A stretch of DNA of 64,000 bases, taken from Labilithrix sp. GTDB taxonomy: Bacteria > Myxococcota > Polyangia > Polyangiales > Polyangiaceae. Positions within the stretch are counted from its first letter, which is position 1. The number at the start of each line of letters is the position of its first letter. A program made the translations under genes and the position numbers. The notes under the pieces are model-generated. The model ran no database searches, was not told the origin of the DNA, and saw only the letters and a program-made list of their open reading frames with translations. The DNA lies in assembly GCA_028287035.1 (NCBI GenBank), contig JAQBQL010000197.1, positions 1-64,000 on the forward strand, in the 5' to 3' direction. Shown in pieces: positions 60,069-64,000 of the stretch.

Positions 60069-61162
60069 GACTCCGCTCGTCCCTCGTCGAGCTCCTGCTC
60101 GTCGGCGGCGGCACCCTCGTCCTCCTGCCGATCGGCTGGCTGCTGCGCCACGTCGTCGGCCTCGATGACGCCGAGCTGACGTTCGGGTTCCTCACCTTCT
60201 ACGCGGCGTACGTCATCAACGATCCGCACTTCGCGGTGACCTATCTCCTCTTCTACAAGGACCTGCGGGCACGCGTGCTCGGCCCGGCGACGCCGCGCCC
60301 CCAGCGGCTCCGCTACGTGCTGGCGGGGCTCGTCACGCCGGTCGTGCTCGTCGGCTGGGCGGGAACATCGCTCCTCCGCCACGACGCCGAGAGCATCGGC
60401 GCGATGGTGCAGCTCATGTTCCTCCTCGTCGGCTGGCACTACACGAAGCAGGGCTTCGGGGTGCTCACCGTTCTCGCGAGCCGGCGCGGCGTGAACCCGA
60501 GCCCGCGCGAGCGGCGGGCCGTCTCCTTCCACTGCTACGCGGGTTGGGCCTTCGCGTGGTCGAACCCGGCGACGCCGGCCGGCGCGTTCGAGGAGAAGGG
60601 CGTCGTCTACCACGCGCTCGCCCACCCGCGCTGGCTCGAGCTGCTCACCGGGACGGTGCTCGCGGTGAGCACGCTCGTCCTCGTGTACGCGCTGGTCAGC
60701 GAGGGCCGGCGGCTCGGCCGGTGGCTGCCGGTCGCGCCGCTCGCGGGGCTGCTCGTGACGATCTGGTCGTGGACGATCTTCTCGAGCGTCGACCCGCTGC
60801 TCCGGTACGCGATCCCCGCGCTGCACTCGATCCAGTATCTCTACTTCGTGTGGCTCATGCGCCGGAACCACGCGCGATCGTTCGAGGGCCCGCCGACCTT
60901 CGGGAGGCCCGCGGCGGTGCAGGTGGGGTTCCTCGCGGCGGGCGCGCTCGCCCTCGGATGGCTCCTTCTCCGCGGCGCCCCCACCTTTCTCGACGGGCTC
61001 TTCGCGCCGCGCACGCCGCCCGGCGGCATTCCCGACGCGTTCGGCGAGACGCCCTACTTCGCGGCGTTCTACGTCGTCGTGAACGTGCACCACTACGTGA
61101 TGGACAGCGCCATCTGGCGTCGCGACAACCCGGACACCCGCTTCCTGCGCGAGCCTGCGTGA
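60065..61162 (+). CDS. polytopic membrane protein with histidine motifs, unknown function
   Basis: A 365-residue protein with about nine to ten membrane segments. Histidine-containing motifs sit at membrane ends: YVINDPHFAVTY, GWHYTKQGFG, LHSIQYLYFVW and NVHHYVMDSAIWR near the C-terminus. I do not recognise a named family. Clustered conserved His in a polytopic protein suggest a metal-dependent lipid or carotenoid enzyme, but this is speculation. GTG start overlapping the PPOX-like gene. Confidence 0.75.
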   Translation: MRLRSSLVELLLVGGGTLVLLPIGWLLRHVVGLDDAELTFGFLTFYAAYVINDPHFAVTYLLFYKDLRARVLGPATPRPQRLRYVLAGLVTPVVLVGWAGTSLLRHDAESIGAMVQLMFLLVGWHYTKQGFGVLTVLASRRGVNPSPRERRAVSFHCYAGWAFAWSNPATPAGAFEEKGVVYHALAHPRWLELLTGTVLAVSTLVLVYALVSEGRRLGRWLPVAPLAGLLVTIWSWTIFSSVDPLLRYAIPALHSIQYLYFVWLMRRNHARSFEGPPTFGRPAAVQVGFLAAGALALGWLLLRGAPTFLDGLFAPRTPPGGIPDAFGETPYFAAFYVVVNVHHYVMDSAIWRRDNPDTRFLREPA

Positions 61163-61242
61163 AGGGGCGCGTGCGGATCCATCTCGATCCATCGCCGCTC
61201 GGCGCAAGAGACGCGCCTGATCGCCAGCGCGTCCGCCGAACC

Positions 61243-61258
61243 GATGATAGAAATCATC
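61243..61258 (+). promoter_or_regulatory. 6-bp inverted repeat at the start of the small lipoprotein gene
   Basis: GATGAT (61243-61248) and ATCATC (61253-61258) pair around AGAA and end one base before the ATG at 61260. No Shine-Dalgarno sequence is visible. The AT-rich hairpin could control initiation. Confidence 0.3.
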
Positions 61259-61259
61259 C

Positions 61260-61616
61260 ATGCGCCGACTCGGGATGGTCGTCTCCGGACTCGTGAGGGG
61301 GAGCGTCATGATGCTCGCCGTGCCCGTCCTCCTCTCGCTCGCAGGCTGCGGCGGTCCGAAGAAGGAGGCCGCGGCGCCCGAGACGAACCCCTGGTCCGAC
61401 TACAAGGGCACGTATGCGGGCCCGGTGAGCGAGCCCTCGTCGCCCAGCGCAGCGAGCGACGCGAAGCCGGAGAAGGTTGCCTCGAACGGCGCGGCGCTGA
61501 AGCAGGCGAGCGCGGAAGGCGCCGGACCGGCCCCCGCGAAGCCGGTGAAGAAGGCGGCCAAGAAAAAGAAGAAGAAAGCGGGACCGGCGCCCACGAACGG
61601 CGGCGAGCTCGAGTAG
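61260..61616 (+). CDS. small lipoprotein with lysine-rich tail
   Basis: The protein has 118 residues. A signal peptide ends in a lipobox (LLSLAGC), followed by a flexible Ser/Ala/Lys region and a C-terminal stretch with a run of about eight lysines in KKAAKKKKKK. A low-complexity, positively charged surface lipoprotein could bind acidic polysaccharide or the cell wall. No domain is recognised. ATG start. Confidence 0.65.
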   Translation: MRRLGMVVSGLVRGSVMMLAVPVLLSLAGCGGPKKEAAAPETNPWSDYKGTYAGPVSEPSSPSAASDAKPEKVASNGAALKQASAEGAGPAPAKPVKKAAKKKKKKAGPAPTNGGELE

Positions 61617-61670
61617 GCGGAGATCGTCGTCGCCGGTGGACGGCACGCGTGGGGTAAGCTGCCGCCTCCC

Positions 61671-62600
61671 GTGCCCGACCCGATCATCGAAGTCCGGAAC
61701 CTGACGAAGACGTACGCGAGCGGCCTCATCGCGCTCGGCGGCATCGATCTGACGATCGAGCGCGGCGAGATCTTCGCGCTTCTCGGCCCGAACGGGGCCG
61801 GCAAGACCACGCTGATCGGCGTGATCTGCGGGACCGTCAACGCCACGAGCGGCACGGTCCGAGCCGACGGGCACGACGTCATCACGGACTACCGCGCGGC
61901 GCGCGCCAAGATCGGCCTCGTCCCGCAGGAGCTGGCGACCGACATGTTCGAGACCGTCGAGGCGACCGTCTCGTTCAGTCGCGGGCTCTTCGGCAAGAAG
62001 AAGGACCCGGCGCACGTCGAGAAGGTGCTGAAGGCGCTTTCGCTCTGGGACAAGCGGGCGAGCAAGATCATGACGCTCTCGGGCGGCATGAAGCGCCGCG
62101 TGTTGATCGCCAAGGCGCTCGCCCACGAGCCCGTCATCCTCTTCCTCGACGAGCCGACCGCCGGCGTCGACGTCGCGCTGCGCCGCGACATGTGGGAGAT
62201 GGTCCGGACCCTGCGCGAGACGGGCGTGACGATCATCCTGACGACGCACTACATCGAGGAGGCCGAGCAGATGGCGGACCGTATCGGCGTCATCAACAAG
62301 GGCAAGATCGTCCTCGTCGAGGAGAAGCACGCCCTCATGAAGAAGCTCGGAAAGAAGCAGCTCACGCTGGTCCTCGCGAGCCCGCTCGAGCGCATCCCGT
62401 CCGAGCTCGACGCGTTCGGGCTCGAGCTCGCCGATGCCGGCACGAGGCTCGTCTACACGTTCCATCCCGAGCGCCAGCAGGCCGAGGTGGCGGCGCTCCT
62501 GAAGCGCATGTCCGAGCTCGGCATCGACTTCAAGGATCTGAAGACGCACGAGAGCTCCCTCGAGGAGATCTTCGTCGACCTGCTCGGGAAGGCATCATGA
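61671..62600 (+). CDS. ABC transporter ATP-binding protein
   Basis: A 309-residue ABC ATPase with intact Walker [10 protein letters not shown] (~37-45), Q-loop LVPQE, signature LSGGMKRR and Walker [12 protein letters not shown]-loop TTHY. The C-terminal ~80 residues are an accessory domain. It belongs to the drug-, polysaccharide- or heme-exporter type group (ABC-2). GTG start. Its stop overlaps the permease ATG (ATGA). Confidence 0.95.
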   Translation: MPDPIIEVRNLTKTYASGLIALGGIDLTIERGEIFALLGPNGAGKTTLIGVICGTVNATSGTVRADGHDVITDYRAARAKIGLVPQELATDMFETVEATVSFSRGLFGKKKDPAHVEKVLKALSLWDKRASKIMTLSGGMKRRVLIAKALAHEPVILFLDEPTAGVDVALRRDMWEMVRTLRETGVTIILTTHYIEEAEQMADRIGVINKGKIVLVEEKHALMKKLGKKQLTLVLASPLERIPSELDAFGLELADAGTRLVYTFHPERQQAEVAALLKRMSELGIDFKDLKTHESSLEEIFVDLLGKAS

Positions 62601-63358
62601 ACCTCGGCGCGGTCCGCGCGATCTACGTGTTCGAGATGGCGCGCACCTTCCGCACCGTCGTCCAGAGCATCGCGGCTCCGGCGCTGTCGACCGCGCTCTA
62701 CTTCGTGGTGTTCGGCTCGGCGATCGGCTCGCGCATGACCGAGGTCGACGGCATCCCCTACGGCGCCTTCATCGTGCCGGGCCTGACCATGCTCTCGCTG
62801 CTGAACGAGAGCATCTCGAACGCGTCGTTCGGCATCTACATGCCCCGCTTCTCGGGCACGATCTACGAGGTGCTGTCCGCGCCGATCTCGTGGGTCGAGA
62901 TCGTGCTCGGGTACGTGGGCGCCGCGGCGTCGAAGTCCATCATGCTGGGCGCGATCATCCTCGTGACCGCGCGCCTCTTCGTGCCCTACACGATCGCGCA
63001 CCCGGTCTGGATGGTCTCGTTCCTGGTGCTCACCGCGGTGACCTTCAGCATGTTCGGGTTCATCATCGGGCTCTGGGCCGACGGGTTCGAGAAGCTGCAG
63101 CTCGTGCCGATGCTCGTCGTGACGCCCCTCACGTTCCTCGGCGGCAGCTTCTACTCGCTCTCGATGCTCCCTCCGCTCTGGCAGAAGGTGACGCTCTTCA
63201 ACCCCGTCGTGTACTTGATCAGCGGGTTCCGCTGGAGCTTCTACGGAAGGTCCGACGTCGGGGTGGAGGCGAGCCTCGGCATGACCCTCGTGTTCCTCGT
63301 GGTCTGCCTCGGGGTGGTGCGCTGGCTCGTGCGATCCGGCTACCGCCTGAAGACCTGA
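62597..63358 (+). CDS. ABC-2 type transporter permease
   Basis: A 253-residue protein with about six membrane helices, of the ABC-2 type export permease group. The [15 protein letters not shown] amphipathic start and [11 protein letters not shown] near the end match the family. It forms an exporter with the ATPase encoded by the overlapping gene upstream. Substrate is unknown. ATG start. Confidence 0.92.
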   Translation: MNLGAVRAIYVFEMARTFRTVVQSIAAPALSTALYFVVFGSAIGSRMTEVDGIPYGAFIVPGLTMLSLLNESISNASFGIYMPRFSGTIYEVLSAPISWVEIVLGYVGAAASKSIMLGAIILVTARLFVPYTIAHPVWMVSFLVLTAVTFSMFGFIIGLWADGFEKLQLVPMLVVTPLTFLGGSFYSLSMLPPLWQKVTLFNPVVYLISGFRWSFYGRSDVGVEASLGMTLVFLVVCLGVVRWLVRSGYRLKT

Positions 63359-63437
63359 AAAAATCGCCGGGCCCTGTCGATCGCGGGCGGGCTCGTTTGT
63401 CGTCCCTGCGAACCCTCACCGAACGGAGAGCTCGATC

Positions 63438-63854
63438 ATGCGTTTTCTCGTCCTCATGAAGCCGAACGACCCCACCTACGAGCAGGGCGCGATGCCCACC
63501 GAAGCGGCCATCGCCAGGATGATGAAGTACAACGAGGAGCTCTCGAAGGCCGGCATCCTGCTCGGTCTCGACGGGCTTCATCCCTCCAGCAAGGGCGCCC
63601 GCGTCACGTTTGCGGGCGGCGCGGCGACGGTGACCGACGGCCCGTTCGCGGAGACCAAGGAGCTGGTCGGCGGGTACTGGATCTGGAAGGTGAAGTCGAA
63701 GGAGGAGGCGCTCGCGTGGGTGCGCCGCTGCCCCGCCGACGACGGCAACGTCATCGAGCTTCGCCAGATCTTCGATAGCGAGGACTTCGGGCCGGACTTC
63801 GCCGCCCGGAACGACGGGTTCATGGCCGGCGTCGAAAAGAACCGCGGCGCGTGA
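63438..63854 (+). CDS. YCII-related (DGPF-domain) protein
   Basis: A 138-residue protein with the DGPFAETKELVGGYW motif of the YCII/DGPF family, near residue 67. Family members are small alpha-beta-barrel-like proteins; several lie beside ECF sigma factor genes. The downstream gene visible here is a truncated lipoprotein instead. GGAGA precedes the ATG at good spacing. The catalytic role is unknown. Confidence 0.92.
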   Translation: MRFLVLMKPNDPTYEQGAMPTEAAIARMMKYNEELSKAGILLGLDGLHPSSKGARVTFAGGAATVTDGPFAETKELVGGYWIWKVKSKEEALAWVRRCPADDGNVIELRQIFDSEDFGPDFAARNDGFMAGVEKNRGA

Positions 63855-63867
63855 TACGTTGAGGGTG

Positions 63868-64000
63868 ATGCGCTCTGGACGTTTTCTGGCTCTCGGGATG
63901 ACCGCGGTCGGCGTTCTCGCCGCGGTCGGGCTCGCCGTTGCGTGCGCCGTGCCGAACATCGAGGAGGACCTGCCGCCCGAGGCGCCGGTCGACGACGGGG
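63868..64000 (+). CDS. lipoprotein, truncated by the window edge
   Basis: An open frame from the ATG (a GTG one codon upstream is possible) runs to the end. It encodes a signal peptide whose hydrophobic core ends in LAVAC, a lipobox, then an acidic, proline-rich start of the mature region. GAGGG precedes it at good spacing. The rest of the gene lies outside this window. Confidence 0.65.
   Translation, partial: MRSGRFLALGMTAVGVLAAVGLAVACAVPNIEEDLPPEAPVDDG

Noticed and set aside
1..64000. tRNA, rRNA, CRISPR arrays, insertion sequences and prophage
   Set aside because: No tRNA T-loop patterns with matching stems, no regularly spaced repeats, no transposase or integrase, and no rRNA-like sequence was seen.

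Overview
The window is about 64 kb of uniformly GC-rich DNA, densely coded on both strands. It looks like a chromosomal segment of a myxobacterium-type organism (Myxococcota, probably Polyangia). The signs are many lipoproteins with Asp-Ala/Gly-Ser linkers, an M36 protease ending in a MYXO-CTERM-like tail, several eukaryote-type Ser/Thr kinases (one a likely pseudokinase), an HDOD protein, a bactofilin and a globin-coupled histidine kinase. I saw no rRNA, tRNA, CRISPR array, insertion sequence or phage gene. No gene-free stretch exceeds 300 bases; the longest is about 270 bases (36799-37071).

Layout. 0-10.7 kb: NAD(P)-binding protein and metallophosphoesterase, a lipoprotein, an ArsC-like protein, a membrane protein, a coupled tgt-mnmD-like tRNA wobble modification pair, an ASCH protein, a Gly/Ser-rich lipoprotein, a rhomboid protease, an RbgA-like GTPase and a START-like secreted protein. 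10.7-21 kb: a giant kinase with a C-terminal catalytic domain, a PlsC-like acyltransferase, an L,D-transpeptidase lipoprotein, the M36 metallopeptidase and a zinc-ribbon protein. 21-30.5 kb: a natural Rieske-cytochrome P450 fusion, a UBP-type zinc finger protein, a small membrane protein behind a good candidate sigma-54 promoter, an NtrC-type regulator, its globin-coupled histidine kinase, a universal stress protein, an MFS transporter, a pirin and a VWA lipoprotein. 30.6-38.6 kb: an HDOD/transhydrogenase/kinase-cNMP cluster, an inner-membrane OmpA-domain protein, a pseudokinase and a diheme cytochrome. 38.6-47.7 kb: a methyltransferase, a TetR pair with a probable operator, cell-wall lipoproteins, and a compact cluster of two flavin oxidoreductases, a bactofilin and a TVP38 protein. 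47.8-64 kb: a frameshifted beta-propeller gene, an M3 peptidase, two PPOX flavoproteins, WS/DGAT, a 2OG-Fe oxygenase, HrpA, lipoproteins, a histidine-motif membrane protein, an ABC exporter, a YCII protein and a truncated lipoprotein at the edge.

The most interesting unit is 21.1-26.5 kb. A histidine kinase with an N-terminal protoglobin domain (probable O2/redox sensor) is translationally coupled to a sigma-54 activator. Just downstream is a -24/-12 promoter in front of a small membrane protein, a UBP zinc finger and the Rieske-P450. This reads as a self-contained oxygen-responsive monooxygenase module. A second theme is short perfect inverted repeats at convergent gene ends, in which the two opposing stop codons base-pair.
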